DNA from: Halichoerus grypus
Taxonomy: Eukaryota; Chordata; Mammalia; Carnivora; Phocidae
Length of the DNA stretch: 64,000 nt
NCBI RefSeq assembly: GCF_964656455.1
Contig: NC_135721.1
Location: forward strand, 87,834,754-87,898,753
Direction of reading: 5' to 3'
Under the pieces are notes generated by a model. The model was given only the letters and a program-made list of their open reading frames with translations, was not told the origin of the DNA and did no database searches. Position numbers and translations under genes: made by a program. Below, piece after piece: positions 31,750-43,008 of this stretch. The first letter of the stretch is position 1. Each line of letters begins with the position of its first letter.

Positions 31750-31930
31750 TATTTATTTATTTGAGACAGAGAGAATGAGAGAGAGAGAGCACATGAGAGG
31801 GGGGAGGGTCAGAGGGAGAAGCAGACTCCCCGCCGAGCAGGGAGCCCGATGCGGGACTCGATCCAGGGACTCCAGGATCATGACCTGAGCCGAAGGCAGT
31901 CGCTTAACCAACTGAGCCACCCAGGCGCCC
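31721..31930 (-). mobile_element. Can-SINE, antisense, young, with 14-bp TSD
   Basis: A long oligo-T run, AAGATTTTATTTATTTATTTGAGACAG, then body and an almost consensus head (CTGAGCCACCCAGGCGCCCC). A perfect 14-bp duplication CTCCTAATTGTTTT lies at 31707-31720 and 31931-31944. The perfect duplication and long tail indicate a recent insertion. The 173-codon ORF over this region is a SINE artefact. Confidence 0.97.
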
Positions 31931-31944
31931 CTCCTAATTGTTTT

Positions 31945-32937
31945 GATGGAAGCTTCCTGAAAGAGATGTAATTTCACTGATGCCACCATTTGGAGAAAAC
32001 CTTTGTAACGCCCACCCCAAGGGCACCGGGCCAGCTCCTTGGGCGACAGAGAAGACTCCCCCCTATCCGAGCAGAGGTACTTTTGACAATTTGGAACACA
32101 CCAAGGGCATCCTTCCCCAGACCTCTGCAACTGTGTGCTCCTTCCAAGCAGAAGCAGAAAGCAGCAGAAATGACTGTCAAAACAAGGCCGGGCTCTGCCT
32201 GCAGGAAAATCCGGGCTGTGGCGGTGGCTTAGCGCCTGCCAAGCGAAATACCAGTTAGGAGATGTCGCTGGCATGCAATTTAAAGAATAACTTGACTAGC
32301 ACTTGAGGTTATTTAGAAAAATACCTTTGGTCACGTGCTTTCCAGAATGCTATGTACTTGAAATGAATCATCTGTACCCAGCCCAGAGCAGATTTAATTA
32401 CAATCCCCTCCCGTGTTGCTTCTTTTAAAACTTGACCTTCTTTTCTGGTTGCTATTCAAATTCGGCAAAATATCAACTGGATTTTTTTTTTTTTTTTGAA
32501 GCTGAGGAAGAATCTTTCTATAGCTGAACAGTTCCAGACAGGAAGAAGAGACCAAGCTCATAGGCAGGAGCCTTGCAATGTAGTGATGACAACAGATTAC
32601 CTTTCATTACCGGGAATATGTCATTTACCTACGAGGGCCATAAAATAATTTGTCCTAGTGACTGTATGCAGCTTGTAAGCAAAAACAAACATCAAGAGGA
32701 CACAAACAGAATAGTGTGTGAATAATCTGACAAGGCTATGCCAGCCAAGCACACTTGACATCTGTATTTCTAAAGCAGGGGGGTGGAGGGTGTCACTATT
32801 CATATTCGACGCTGGGGTTTTAGTGGATATGATTAACCCACAGGTCGTGCCCATGATTTAATAGAGTGGCCTTTATCAGGAGACCAGTAGACGGGCAAGG
32901 GCAAGGAAAAAAGGCCCTGGAGAAAGAAGTCAGGCTG
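31945..32937. other. Unique non-coding stretch
   Basis: Contains a T-run at 32482-32496. No repeat or exon is recognised; AT-rich parts near 32270-32420 could be conserved non-coding DNA. Confidence 0.4.
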
Positions 32938-33085
32938 GATCGTGAACCCCTGGGAGCCTCAGTATCTGCATCTGTAAAGAAGCCTCGATGATCCACACAT
33001 CGCAAGGTTTCGCACAATTTAGAGAAAATGGATATAAAGTGACTGGCCCACAATGGAAGGCTTAGCAACACTGGTTATTATTGTT
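32938..33085 (+). mobile_element. MIR fragment, sense
   Basis: GAACCCCTGGGAGCCTCAGTATCTGCATCTGTAAA and later TATAAAGTGACTGGCCCACAATGGAAGGCTTAGCAACACTGGTTATTATTG match the 3' half of MIR. Confidence 0.7.
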
Positions 33086-33940
33086 CTTTTTCAGCCTTCC
33101 TTCCCCGTGTCTGGTAGTGTAACTGTTTGCACCTCTGGATGTTAAGCAAACATCGCCTGGTTCAATCCAAAGTTGGACCAGGTTCCCTTCTCATTGTCTT
33201 TGTGTTTCAAATTAGTCATTAGATCTGCTGAGAGGCTGACCCCAAGGGAGCATACTAATAGATGTCAGTTGGGGGTTGATCAAAACCTATTGTCTCTGGG
33301 GTTGAGTAGCTCAGGGGGTATGGCTGGCCTGACCTTCACAATGAGGGTTCGTGGTCTCATGGCAGTACTCCCACGTGAGAGATAATGATAGTGAACAGAT
33401 GTCCTGCTCGGCCAGAAATGATATCTTCCTGGAGAGCCACCATGGGCTTCTTGTCATCCAGACCCTTCCATCCTTTCCTGGGCCTATGTCCCAGATCCCT
33501 TCTCATCAGGCTGTCAGCTTCCTGCCCTCTCTAACTCCCTCCTTCCCTCCAAGAATCAAGCCTATGAGGGTGTACACACTCACCTGGGGGGACATTCTTG
33601 GCTACAGGACTTAAAGCTATTTATTTAGGAGGTTCAGAGAGGCCATGTCGAGAAACCAGATCATGAAGTCAGATGAACCAACCATGCAGCAGTGTCTGCT
33701 GTGTTCTGAGTGATTTTTATCATCACAGGTGAGGTGGGTCAGTGACCGCATGCCCCACAGCCTCCCAGCCGCTCCTTCGGACTCTCAGTTCATTCTTCCT
33801 TCCTACCAGCCCACCCTGGAACAGGTGGGGAGAGGGAGATCCCCATGATGTCTTAGCTGTCCTTGAGCACCCATCCTCAAACTCCTTTAACACCTATAAT
33901 TTATTTCACACAACTCGGAAAAATAATGAAGTGAGAAAGA
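33086..33940. other. Unique non-coding stretch
   Basis: No recognised repeat or exon. Confidence 0.4.
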
Positions 33941-33944
33941 GGGG

Positions 33945-34140
33945 AGGTTGATCAAGGAAGACCTCTCTGAGGCGGCTATGTCTTTGCAGAGACCAAGCGG
34001 TGTGAAGAAAGATGGGAGAGGTGTGGGCTCCAGGAAGAGGAGACAGACATGAGATGAGCCTGCCGTGGGAGGAGTGGGTGGGACTGTGCTTGGCTGGCGA
34101 GGCAGGCAGGCCACCAATGCAGGCCCTCCAGGCCTTGGTT
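33945..34140 (-). mobile_element. L2 fragment, antisense, left part
   Basis: GATCAAGGAAGACCTCTCTGAGGCGGCTATGTCTTTGCAGAGACC and GGGCTCCAGGAAGAGGAGACAG follow the antisense L2 ORF-end wording (GAAGGCTTCCTGGAGGAGGTGACATTTGAGCTGAG). It resumes after an L1 fragment at 34495. Confidence 0.55.
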
Positions 34141-34179
34141 TTGCTCGTGGACTTTATTTAAATTTTGATGAGAGCCTTT

Positions 34180-34494
34180 GGAAAGTGTTTTTTTATTGTG
34201 ATAAAACATACATACCATAAAATGTACCATTTTAGTCAATTTTAAATGTACATTTCAGTGGTATTAAGTGCACTCCCATTGTTATGCAACCATCACCACC
34301 ATCCATCTCCAGGACGCTTCCATCTTGCAAAACTGGAACTGTACCCATTGCACTCACTCCCTACTCCCTGTCTCCCAGCCCTTGGCAACCACCATTCTCT
34401 CTGCCACATACTCACCAACACTTGTTATTTTCCTTGTGTGTGTGTGTGTGCATGTGTGTGTTTAATAGTAGCCACCCTAATGGGTGTGTTTTGG
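34180..34494 (-). mobile_element. L1M 3' fragment, antisense, inserted in an L2
   Basis: ATAAAACATACATACCATAAAATGTACCATTTTAGTCAATTTTAAATGTACATTTCAGTGG, GTTATGCAACCATCACCACCATCCATCTCC, then after an internal deletion CACCAACACTTGTTATTTTC and AGTAGCCACCCTAATGGGTGTG. A TG microsatellite (34433-34461) has grown in the middle. Confidence 0.9.
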
Positions 34495-34625
34495 AGGGTT
34501 CTGAGCCAGGGGGTGGCATGACCTGGTTTGTTTTTTTAAAGGATCCCCCTGGCTGCTAGGTGGAAAATGAAGTGCGTATAAATTACCAGGCTAATTTTGA
34601 GGACGAAGAGGCCTCTGTGAGTAAG
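34495..34625 (-). mobile_element. L2 fragment, antisense, right part
   Basis: GGTTCTGAGCCAGGGGGTGGCATGACCTGGTTTG..AAAGGATCCCCCTGGCTGCTAGGTGGAAAATGAAG matches antisense L2 (AGGAGTGACATGATCTGATTT.., AAAAGGATCACTCTGGCTGCTGTGTGGA). Confidence 0.6.
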
Positions 34626-35254
34626 TATTCAGGGCCAGTGTACAAAGTATTGTTGTCCCAGGCAAACCAGACGGGTGTTCACCTACCTCTGTTTGGGAGG
34701 CGAGCGTGAAGCAACTCTGGAGGCCAAGAGCAGGCAGAGGTGAGGGTGCACTCTGTCCATCTGCAACAGAGAGCGGGGTGGGTGAGGAGCTGAGGAGGCA
34801 AACAGGGTGGGGAGGGGGGAAGCCACTACCACTCCCGTATGAAGAGGGGAGGAGAAGGTGGTATCACTGAGACCAGGGCCCCAGCAGGCACGTACTCAGA
34901 GAGCAAGAGCATGGAGCAAAGGGCTACTGCTGCTCACCCCCAACTGTGTCCACTGGCTGAACCCAGATGTGGGACATGGCCCGGGAGCCCCCCCAGAAGC
35001 CTGCAGGAAGGCCTGGGGGAGCTGAGCACTCACTAGAGGGTAGTCATGGGAGGTGGAGTGGATAGGCCCAAGGCTGGCTGTGGGGTCTGAGGCAGGGAGC
35101 AGAATGAAGAAAGAGGCCAGCATTTCTAGAGAGAGTTGCCCCCTTCCCAAGGTGGGGAGATGGGAAGGGAGCAGGGGGAGGGTTGGTTCCAGGGGTTCAT
35201 CCTCTGTTAATCCATTTAGCTGCACCTTTCTTTCGTGTGGATTTTTGATGTAAC
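34626..35254. other. Unique non-coding stretch
   Basis: GC-richer, with no recognised repeat. ORFs on opposite strands overlap and show no domain. Confidence 0.4.
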
Positions 35255-35255
35255 T

Positions 35256-35453
35256 TTTTTATTTTTTTAAGATTTTATTTATTTATTTCAGAGAGAGAGA
35301 GAGCACAAGCAGAGGGAGGAGCAGAGGGAGAGGGAGAAGCAGGCTCCCTGCTGAGTAGGGAGCCTGATGCTGTGGGACTCGATCCCAGGACCCCGGGACC
35401 TTGAGCTGAGCCAAAGGCAGACGCTTAACCCACTGAGCCACCCAGGTGCCCCT
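35256..35453 (-). mobile_element. Can-SINE, antisense
   Basis: Reversed tail TTTTTAAGATTTTATTTATTTATTTCAG, GAGAGCACAAGCAGAGGGAGG, body AAGCAGGCTCCCTGCTGAGTAGGGAGCC, head CTGAGCCACCCAGGTGCCCC. Flanks GATGTAACTTTTTT and GGTGTGACTTTTAT are an eroded target-site duplication. Confidence 0.95.
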
Positions 35454-36533
35454 GGTGTGACTTTTATTTAACAATAAAATAGTGTAAGATAAAGAAGGAA
35501 GGAAGAAAACTCTGGATACTTAGGGAGTCAAACATTACATTTTTCTCTGTGCTCCTTCGTGGATAAGGCAGAAATAAAAACCAGTCCTCTGCAGTTCCCC
35601 CTTCCCCGGGCAAGGAGGGGTCCTGCAGCTTTGACCATCCTTTGTATGGGAGCTGGAGGTAGGGGAGAGAGAAGACGGGAGCTTCCCCACCCTGGGCTGT
35701 GAGACACACACACAAAAGCGCAAAATGAGACAAAGGAGAAGCCAGAAGCATTAGATCCAACCAGGTTTGGGGAAGAGGTAAACACTGGAGCCCTGGCCAC
35801 AGGGTCAGCGAGGTGAGGTGAGCAGGCTGGGTCAGCCAGGCCTGGGGAGGCTGATGCATGGAACCTGCCTGGGGATGGGGGGTGGGCAGACGGTCTGCTG
35901 GTGGGCAGGGAGCTGGCTGGGCCAGCGGGTCCTCATGTGGGGAAGGTTTGTTTATTTCTTTTAGGAAACAGTTCTCTTGGCTCTATATTTGAAGCAGAAC
36001 TTATCACTAAGTCCTCACATAAAAGATGTTGAGTCATACACAGAACTGTAGATCTAAATAAAGAGGTAAACTGAGGCAAGGTCAAAACTGTCAAAAAAGA
36101 TGAGTTCACTTAGAAATAGCAGAGGTATTGCAGTTTGGGACACACACGCTATAGCAAGCCACAGGGGAGTTGGATGAGGGTTTGGGGTGGGTTGCATTTA
36201 TGGGCACAAAATGTAATGAGGGGAAAGCTCAGTCTGTCAAAATAAAAACCTGGAGACAAGATTTGAAAATTCCCTGAGCAGACAAAACCATTCCAGTCAC
36301 ACAAACAAAGCTCGATGGCTTATTTTGTGAGACCAGCCTGACCTGGTTGCTTCTTGTTCATGCCTCTGGATACCATAAGTAAATCTTCCCAAGGTTGATA
36401 TGAGGCAACCCTGGACCAACTCCTTATCATTTAAGACAATTCCAAAATTATCAGTGTTCTGGAAATCCGGCATTCATGGAAGAGCGGTCTCTTAGTCCTT
36501 AAGTTTTGTTTTCCTAAGGGCATATGCATGACC
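35454..36533. other. Unique non-coding stretch
   Basis: No recognised repeat or exon. Overlapping minus-strand ORFs at 35464-35859 lie in three frames and show no domain. Confidence 0.4.
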
Positions 36534-36542
36534 TTCTTCATT

Positions 36543-36730
36543 CTTAAAAAATATTATTTGAGAGCGCACACAAGCGGGAGGGAGGTGCAGAAGGAGAGGG
36601 AGAAGCAGACTCCCTGCTGAGCGTGGAGCCCTACACATGGGGCTTGATCTCAGGACCCTGAGACCACGACCTGAGCTGAAATCAAGAGTCGGACCCTTAA
36701 CCGACTGAGCCGCCCTGGTGCTCCATGAAG
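36543..36730 (-). mobile_element. Can-SINE, antisense, older subtype, 9-bp TSD
   Basis: GAGAGGGAGAAGCAGACTCCCTGCTGAGCGTGGAGCC, CCTGAGACCACGACCTGAGCTGAAATCAAGAGTCGGACCCTTAACCGACTGAGCCGCCC. The GAAATCAAGAGTCGGA signature marks the older head subtype. TTCTTCATT occurs at 36534-36542 and 36731-36739. Confidence 0.93.
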
Positions 36731-36949
36731 TTCTTCATTTTAAATCCTCCTGTTCCATTTTAGATAGAAATTCTTTTACAAGGCAATACCTTCCTCCCTC
36801 ATCAGTTCTGCAGAACAATTTAAGAATATTTAGTTTTACATGGTTTACTATTGTTTTCTTGTCTCCTTGACTAAAAGTCAGTCCGTATTTCCGTAGCATA
36901 TACAACCCGGTGCTCCGAACACTGCTGGCTTGTTGATGGCTTGATTATT

Positions 36950-37190
36950 CACTCACTTATTTTTACTGAAGTACGGTTGACATACAATGTTATATTCATT
37001 TCAGGTGTACAAAATACACAACATTACACAGTGCTCGCCACAGTGTCGTCACCATCTGTCCCCGTACAACATTATTACATTATTGACTATATTCCTTATG
37101 CTCCACTTATCATCCCTGTGACTTTATTTTATAACTGAAGTTTGTACCTCTTAATCCCCTTCACCTACTTTGCCCATCCCCCCGCCCCAC
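36950..37190 (-). mobile_element. L1 (L1MA/MB-like) 3' fragment, antisense
   Basis: TTTACTGAAGTACGGTTGACATACAATGTTATATTCATTTCAGGTGTACAA, TTATTACATTATTGACTATATTCCTTATGCT, then AACTGAAGTTTGTACCTCTTAATCCCCTTCACC follow the antisense 3' UTR of mid-age L1s. Confidence 0.9.
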
Positions 37191-38150
37191 CTTTTAAAAC
37201 TTTTTGCTTAGGACAATGACTTAGCACTTGAGAAGACTGACGCTCCCAAGATATGCTTCGTTTGGGGAGCAGGTACTCCCTCTGTGGGAAGCTATTTTCT
37301 AATCCCCTGAAAGCAATCTATTTATACCCTGAAATCCGAGTTTTTAAGGAAATGTATCATTATTATAGCTTGCATAACTACAGTTATGTCAAAGAACTAT
37401 TTCTACTGCCCTAGAATCATTGCAGCTGAGCTCTGTGCGAGGCAGAGTCGGTACACTGTATTCTCTGCTCATTGCTGTGCACTGACTTCCCTGTAATTGT
37501 GAGAGTGACCTCTTTGTTCCAGGGTCATGCAACCGGGTAACAAAGGGGAGTGATTACTGCTTGCTTTACCATTGAAAGACTGGGAATACTGCTTTTCAAG
37601 CCTTCAACTCATTTCCTCTCCTGGCTTTAACTGAGGGCAAGACAACTATAACCTGGACAGCGTTGGGTGGAACCAGCAGAGGGGTGTCCAAGGCCGCCTA
37701 CCTGCTTCGGTCCACCCTGCCAGGCCTGGGGAGAGCTCCCATTGAGGGCAGTGCAGAGACGGGGCAGTCCCAGCCTCGAGGAGGGGAGGGTTCGAAGCAG
37801 GTAGAAATGCAGGGCAAGTTAAACTGGCCCAATGGGAGGAGGAGGGCATCTGTTAGAGGAGGGAGGTAGGAGAGAGAGATTGCTGAGGGCTCAGGAAATG
37901 TGAGAAGGAGGAGCTGGTGGGAGGGCCTTGGGGAGCAGGGGCAGAGGACAGGGGAGTGGGGAGACAGAAGCTGGAAGGTAAAGGTGGGTGTGGGCAAGGT
38001 TGTGGAGAGCCCCCTGCAGGGCTGAGTTTGGACTTGGCTCGCAATTAAGTGGTCACCAGAGACCTCTGGATTTCACAGACCATTTATTTTTCTTAAAGTA
38101 TGGTTGAGATGGAAAGGAATGAAAGCAGGTTACCAACGCATGCACGTGCA

Positions 38151-38181
<31 letters not shown>

Positions 38182-38564
38182 TATTCCCATCAATTATTCT
38201 AGTGCTTTTATAAATGGAAAGATATTGTAACACTCTTCAGAAAACAAAATAGAAAGAACAAAACATCAAAATAAAGGACAATACTTTTGAGAAGCAACAA
38301 CCAATAACCTTATATCACAGGTTTGCCAAAGACTGAGAATGTCATCTCAGGCTGGCAGGTTACACAGGCCCTCTCTGTCATCCCCTCTGTGGAAAGCTGG
38401 GAGGATTGTCTGGGGAGGGGGGCTCAGCAGGAGGCCTCAGGCAGGCAGGGCCCTGCACTGGGCTAAGCACTGGGGATCGGGGAGACAGCTAGCAGGCCAC
38501 TGTCAGAACCCATTGTAAAATGCCCCTGGAGCCCATCCTCTGTCCCTGGCTATCAGTCATTCTG
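37191..38564. other. Unique non-coding stretch
   Basis: No gene. It contains the CA microsatellite listed separately and a G-rich patch around 37780-38000 (AGGAGG, GTGGGAGGG runs on the plus strand). Confidence 0.4.
38140..38182. repeat. (CA)n microsatellite
   Basis: GCATGCACGTGCACGTACA leads into about twelve CA units. Confidence 0.95.
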
Positions 38565-39030
38565 TCTCATCTGGACCATGAATGGCCTCCCGGCTGCTCT
38601 CCCTGCCTCCACCACTTAACTTTCATAATCTATTCTCCATATGGCAGCCAGAATGATCTTTGAAAAAAGCAACTTGATCATGTTTCTCACTTGCTAATGT
38701 TGGTCGGTCAATAGCTTGCCCGCAGGCCTGGCGTGGAGTCTGGCACTTGGACCCAAGGCCCCCTCGAGCAGTCTCTGTCGGTGGCTCTGATCTCACCGGC
38801 CCTCTCGGTGTGCAGGGCTGCAGCCATGGTGGACTCTCTTCAAGCCCTCCTCCTCTGTCTGCAACACGTTCCTACTGCTCTTTGCCTCCTTACCTCCGGC
38901 AGGTCTCTGCTGCAAGAGAACATCCACAGAGGGGTCTTTCCAGAGCCCCCATGTCAGCTGGGCTCCTGCTGTCTCCCATGTCACCTGTGTTCTGTCTTCA
39001 CAGCAGCTATCATAGTTTGTGGGTTGACTG
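38565..39030 (+). mobile_element. L2 LINE fragment, sense
   Basis: CTCATCTGGACCATGAATGGCCTCCCGGCTGCTCTCCCTGCCTCC, CATATGGCAGCCAGAATGATCTTTGAAAAAAGC and GATCATGTTTCTCACTTGC follow the L2 segment CTGGACTATTGCAACAGCC..CAGCCAGAGTGATCTTTCTAAAA..CTGATCATGTCACTCCCCTGC. Later parts (CAGAGGGGTCTTTCCAGAGCC, AGCAGCTATCATAGTTTGTGG) fit the L2 3' region. The 127-172-codon ORFs here lie in L2 DNA and are not host genes. Confidence 0.75.
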
Positions 39031-39031
39031 T

Positions 39032-39550
39032 CCCTGCATTTGGGGATTTGCTAGAAGAACTCACAGCACCCACCATGTTGTTGTGCCCATGGCTAAGACT
39101 TACAACAGTGACATAGTAAGGATACACACATGGATCACAAGGGAAAAGACACAAGCGGAATCTGGAGGAAGCTGTGTGTGGGCTTCCTCGTGCTCTCTCC
39201 CTCCAATGAGGGTCACAGAGAACACATTCTCTCCTAGCGGCAAAAACACAGCAATACGTGCGTAATGTTTCTGCCCAGGGAAGCCCATTACAGACTCGGC
39301 GCCCAAGATTGTTACTGGGGGCTGATGATATGTGCACCCTCTGCCTAGCACCTATTAAAATTCCAGACCTCCAGGAGGAAAGCAGGTGCATAAACCGCAT
39401 TGTTTGCACAAACAGAGGAGGCTCAGGGAGCCACCCTTAGCAGTTAACTGTTGACGGGGGACACTCCTGGAGCTGAGATCTCAAAGGTCAGCCAAGGCTC
39501 AAGCCGGCAAGCGGGCTTTCTATGCATCGCAGCCTCAGGCCTGCTTGGTG
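39032..39550. mobile_element. ERVL-type LTR (MLT2-like), family uncertain
   Basis: AAGAACTCACAGCACCCACCATGTTGTTGTGCCCATGGCTAAGACTTACAACAGTGACATAGTAAGGATAC, TCCTAGCGGC.., GCCCAGGGAAGCCCATTACAGACTCGGC, TGGGGGCTGATGATATGTGCACCCTCTGCC, AAATTCCAGACCTCC, AGGAAAGCAGGTGCATAAACC and TTAGCAGTTAACTG resemble a dispersed LTR of the ERVL group. Solitary LTR without viral genes. Orientation is not certain. Confidence 0.6.
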
Positions 39551-39599
39551 AACCCCTTTTCCACACAATTTGTAATTAGAACTTTATCTCTGTATCTCT

Positions 39600-39680
39600 T
39601 GCTATGGGGACAAGGCCCCGTCTACCATGTCCTTCACTCTACCGAGCACTTAGCATACAGTAGACTTTTGGCTGAGTGTT
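39600..39680 (+). mobile_element. Possible L2 3' tail scrap
   Basis: GGGGACAAGGCCCCGTCTACCATGTCCTTCAC..GCACTTAGCATACAGTAG resembles L2 3' wording (GGGCAGGGACCATGTCTGTC..CACCTAGCACAG..ATAGTAG). Confidence 0.45.
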
Positions 39681-39719
39681 TAAGAGCACAGGAGTATCTG
39701 CTGGGAGTGCTGGTCTACT

Positions 39720-39855
39720 GCTGCTGAACTGTGACTTGGACTAGCTCCCTCACCTCTCATGGCCTCAGGTTTCTTATCTGGAATAAGGGAGTTCTGATAG
39801 TCCTTCCTCATGGCTCTGTTGTTGCAATGGCTGTGGTGCTAGTCCATGTTCAATG
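39720..39855 (+). mobile_element. MIR fragment, sense
   Basis: GCTGAACTGTGACTTGGACTAGCTCCCTCACCTCTCATGGCCTCAGGTTTCTTATCTGGAATAAGG is the MIR central region with moderate divergence. Confidence 0.65.
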
Positions 39856-40675
39856 GATGCAACTTGAGATACAGACCTGGATTCGTGACCAAGGGTGGAC
39901 TCCAGACATACCTATTCAGAATTAAAAAATGAACATGATTAGCCTTGGAGGCCCAGGAAGAAGGAGACTTGCCGTTGTAGGTCTGAGTGATTGGAGTTGC
40001 TGAGTTTGGGGTAAGGACTGGTGATAGATTCTCCTCACTAGCACTGTTCCTAGCCGTCCGTCATTGGGTCAGTAACAGATCATGTAGTTTCTCAGTCTCT
40101 GTGTCTTCTTGAGGAGGAACCTGGATCCGCTAAGTAGGTCCTGATGAGGAATGCTCCGCCCTTCAAGTGTGTCTAGAGAAGTTGATCTTTGCTTGCCTTG
40201 CCCACTCTCTCCTTCCCAGGGTATCCATCCTGCCCTACTGTGGCTGCCTGCCCCACTGTGGCTGCTTGGGTGGCTATATTTTGCTCCATGGGGCCCCACC
40301 TTGGCCTCACTGACTGGACTGGAGCATTTGCCATAAGGGCAGATTAGCACTGGCTGACCAGGGGCTTCTGACCTGTGAGCCTGGCTTGAAAGGATGAGAT
40401 GAGCTGGACCTAGAAGATTCTCTTCATAGGAATTTGGAATTGGGCCCTGAGAGATAGGGCTGGCTAGGAGTGGGGCTCCAGTGATTCTGGGCCAGGGCAG
40501 GCGGGGATGAATCAAAGTGACGAGGGAGCAGAAATGCTAGTGCACAGGCTGAGGATGGGACAGAGGTGGAAAGGCCATGAGAGAGACGTCCCTTCACACT
40601 GCCTCAGGCCTGGGGGGTTTTCTTGTTCCAGTGCACATGCATCTGATAATTTGAGGCAATTTAATCAAAGCGTTT
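39856..40675. other. Unique non-coding stretch
   Basis: No recognised repeat or exon. A 148-codon minus-strand ORF (40069-40515) is Ser/Gly/Pro-rich, has no domain I recognise and no clear splice context. Confidence 0.4.
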
Positions 40676-40885
40676 AGAGCTTGGGACCTGAATATAGACT
40701 CTGCCTCATGCAAGCTGTGTGACCTCAGGCAAGCCCCTTAACCTCTCTAAACTTCAATATCCCCATCTATGATAGGGAGAGTAATATTGTCAACTTCATA
40801 GCATCATTGTGAGGCCTAAATGATGTCATACAGGACTTCATATGGTTTCTGGCACACTGGTAAGCACCTAAAAATGTTAGATAGT
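40676..40885 (+). mobile_element. MIR, nearly full length, sense
   Basis: GGACCTGAATATAGACTCTGCC, CAAGCTGTGTGACCTCAGGCAAGCCCCTTAACCTCTCTAAACTTCAATATCCCCATCTATGA, then TTGTGAGGCCTAAATGATG and GGCACACTGGTAAGCACC: full MIR order. Confidence 0.9.
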
Positions 40886-42384
40886 ATTCCGATATTCTCA
40901 TAGCCCCTCTATTTTGGGGGTCATTCTGATGGCTCTCTGTTTCTGACCATAACAAATAAAAATGTAGTTATAATGGATGATCCTCTCTGGAAGGATTCTT
41001 ATAGGGAAATCATAGTTCCTAAAACTTCAGCTTCCAGTGTCCTGCGACCTTGCCTGGAAGGAAAGCATACAGTTATTTAGCCGTATTTTTTTTTTTTTTT
41101 TTTCTGACAGCTGATTGCCTTTTTCGAAGCATTTAGAACTCCATCTCTGTGTTTAACTACAGGTAGAGTGCTTCTGTGAATCCCCATTGGGGCCCTTCAG
41201 TGAATTTAAAATTTCTCTGGAGGTCCGACTTCCATAAAGGATGATAATGTCTTTTATTTTTTGGCCCCAATGCTATCTTTGTGACCAATGGAAGTTTTTT
41301 AATTCTCATAATGCTACTTAATATATGTGACAAGTGTCCATGATCTATTTAGCATGCAGCAAATGCTAAAGAAATGAAGCAGTTCCACCAGAACAACACA
41401 CACCATAGTCTTCTAGAGCCATCAGGCCTGCAGGAACTCATACCCACCCCCCCAATTACAGACACCAAGCCTCCTTCATCCATTTGAGCATCTCCCTGCC
41501 TCTAAGATGAGTCTTTCCATTAAAGTGGTGATGAAAATGACATTTTTTTCCATCACAGAATTTAAACTTCCTTTAATGATAGAACTTTTAAAAATGTATC
41601 CAGTGAAATATGACTCAGGGGATTTGCAAAAGTGCATTTTCTTTCAGCTCGTTATATTCTTATTACAGCTTCCACTCCCAAATCTTTTTATCAGAGGCAT
41701 GATGCACTCTTTGGGTAAGGATTGAACCACCACCTTTTGACAGCCAGAACCAGTCTTTTAGATGATACATGGATGCCTGTATTAAAAGAATGCATTTTTC
41801 TCATGCTGCCTTCTCGTTAGGACGGACCAGCCACTTTTTCTCCTCCTGGGCCATTGCGTCTGTCTTCTAGCAAGACTCTCTTATTCCTGTCTCTCCACCC
41901 CTCCACCCTTCTACTCTGTCCGCTATGCTGAAGCCCAGACGCACTTTCAAAAACCAGATCCCCTGCTCTTGTTAAGACCCAGTGCTGACTGCTCCAAACC
42001 CAGGATGTAACAGAGCCTCCTCAGCATATCTCAGGGGGACTCCAGGGCTCCCTCTCCCTGCTCCTGGCCACACCTCCATCCTTCTTTCCTCTCTCAGACA
42101 CACTTCACTCCTGGCTCCATCCTCTGCTCAGTACAGCTCCTTTCTTTGCTTGGAATGCCCTCCTGCTGGTCTCCAACCTCAACTCCTTCCCTTTTCCTCT
42201 GGGTGTGTGGCCCCTGGCTCCATGGGATGGGGAGGACATGACGTAGGTATGGGGACAGAGTTGACAGAATTCCAGGCCAGGCTGGCCCAAAGCAAAATTG
42301 TGAAGAAAGCCAAATCTCATCTCTAGCTTCTCACTTTTTCTTTCTTATCACAGAGCCGGCTGGTCTCTCTTTTCCTTCCCTTTT
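40886..42384. other. Unique non-coding stretch
   Basis: Contains a T-run (41086-41103). A stretch at 41960-42190 (TTAAGACCCAGTGCTGACTGC.., CTTTGCTTGGAATGCCCTCCTGC) is reminiscent of an L2 ORF end (CCTTTGCACATGCTGTTCCCTCTGCCTGGAACGCCC). Otherwise nothing is recognised. Confidence 0.4.
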
Positions 42385-43008
42385 TAGCAGCTTTATTGAA
42401 ATATAATTTACATACCATAAATTCACCCATTTAAGGTGAATACAAGTCAATGGATTTTAGTGTAGTCACAAAGCTGTGCAACCATCACCACAATTTAATT
42501 TTAGAACATTTTTTATTATAGCCACACTCCCCTGCCTGACAAAAAAACTTTGTACTCATTAGCAGTCACTCCCCATTCCCCCATCCCCAGTCCTAGACAG
42601 CCACTGATTTGCTTTCTGTCCATATAGGTCTGCTTATTCTAGACATTCATATGTATGGAATCATTTAATGTGATCTTTTGTGTCTGGTTTCTTTCATCTA
42701 GTATCATGTTTTTAAGAATCATATGTGCTGTAGCATGGATTAGTACTTCATTCTTTTCTATTGCTGAATCACACTCTATTGTATGGATCTATACATTTTA
42801 CTTACTCATTTATTAGTTGATGAACATTTGGGTCGTTTCCACTTTTTTGGCTATTATAAATAATATAGCTGTGAACATTCATATATAATTTTTGTGTGGA
42901 CATTCCTCTTGGGAATATATGCAGGAGTATGTTGTTTGATTTCCTCATTATTTGTGAATTTCCCAAATTTCCTTTTCTTAGTTATTTATAATTTAATTCC
43001 ATTGCAGT
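42385..43008 (-). mobile_element. Old L1M, minus strand, 3' portion with most of ORF2 deleted
   Basis: The antisense 3' UTR begins AGCAGCTTTATTGAAATATAATTTACATACC and runs through CTGTGCAACCATCACCACAATTTAATTTTAGAACA, CAGCCACTGATTTGC and GGGTCGTTTCCACTTTTTTGGCTATTATAAATAATA. After about 42930 the sequence jumps to the endonuclease region (GTGAATTTCCCAAATTTCCTTTTC..TTCCATTGCAGTG). About 3 kb of ORF2, including the reverse transcriptase part, is therefore missing. Confidence 0.9.

Noticed and set aside
31753..32274. 173-codon minus-strand ORF
   Set aside because: Its C-terminal half is the standard Can-SINE translation (GAWVAQLVKRLPSAQVMI..). The same peptide motif appears in other SINEs of the window.
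38733..39265. ORFs of 127 and 172 codons
   Set aside because: They overlap in different frames and run through L2 and LTR-type repeat sequence.
40069..40515. 148-codon minus-strand ORF as a possible gene
   Set aside because: No domain, no splice-site context and composition consistent with chance. Kept only as a note in the non-coding stretch.
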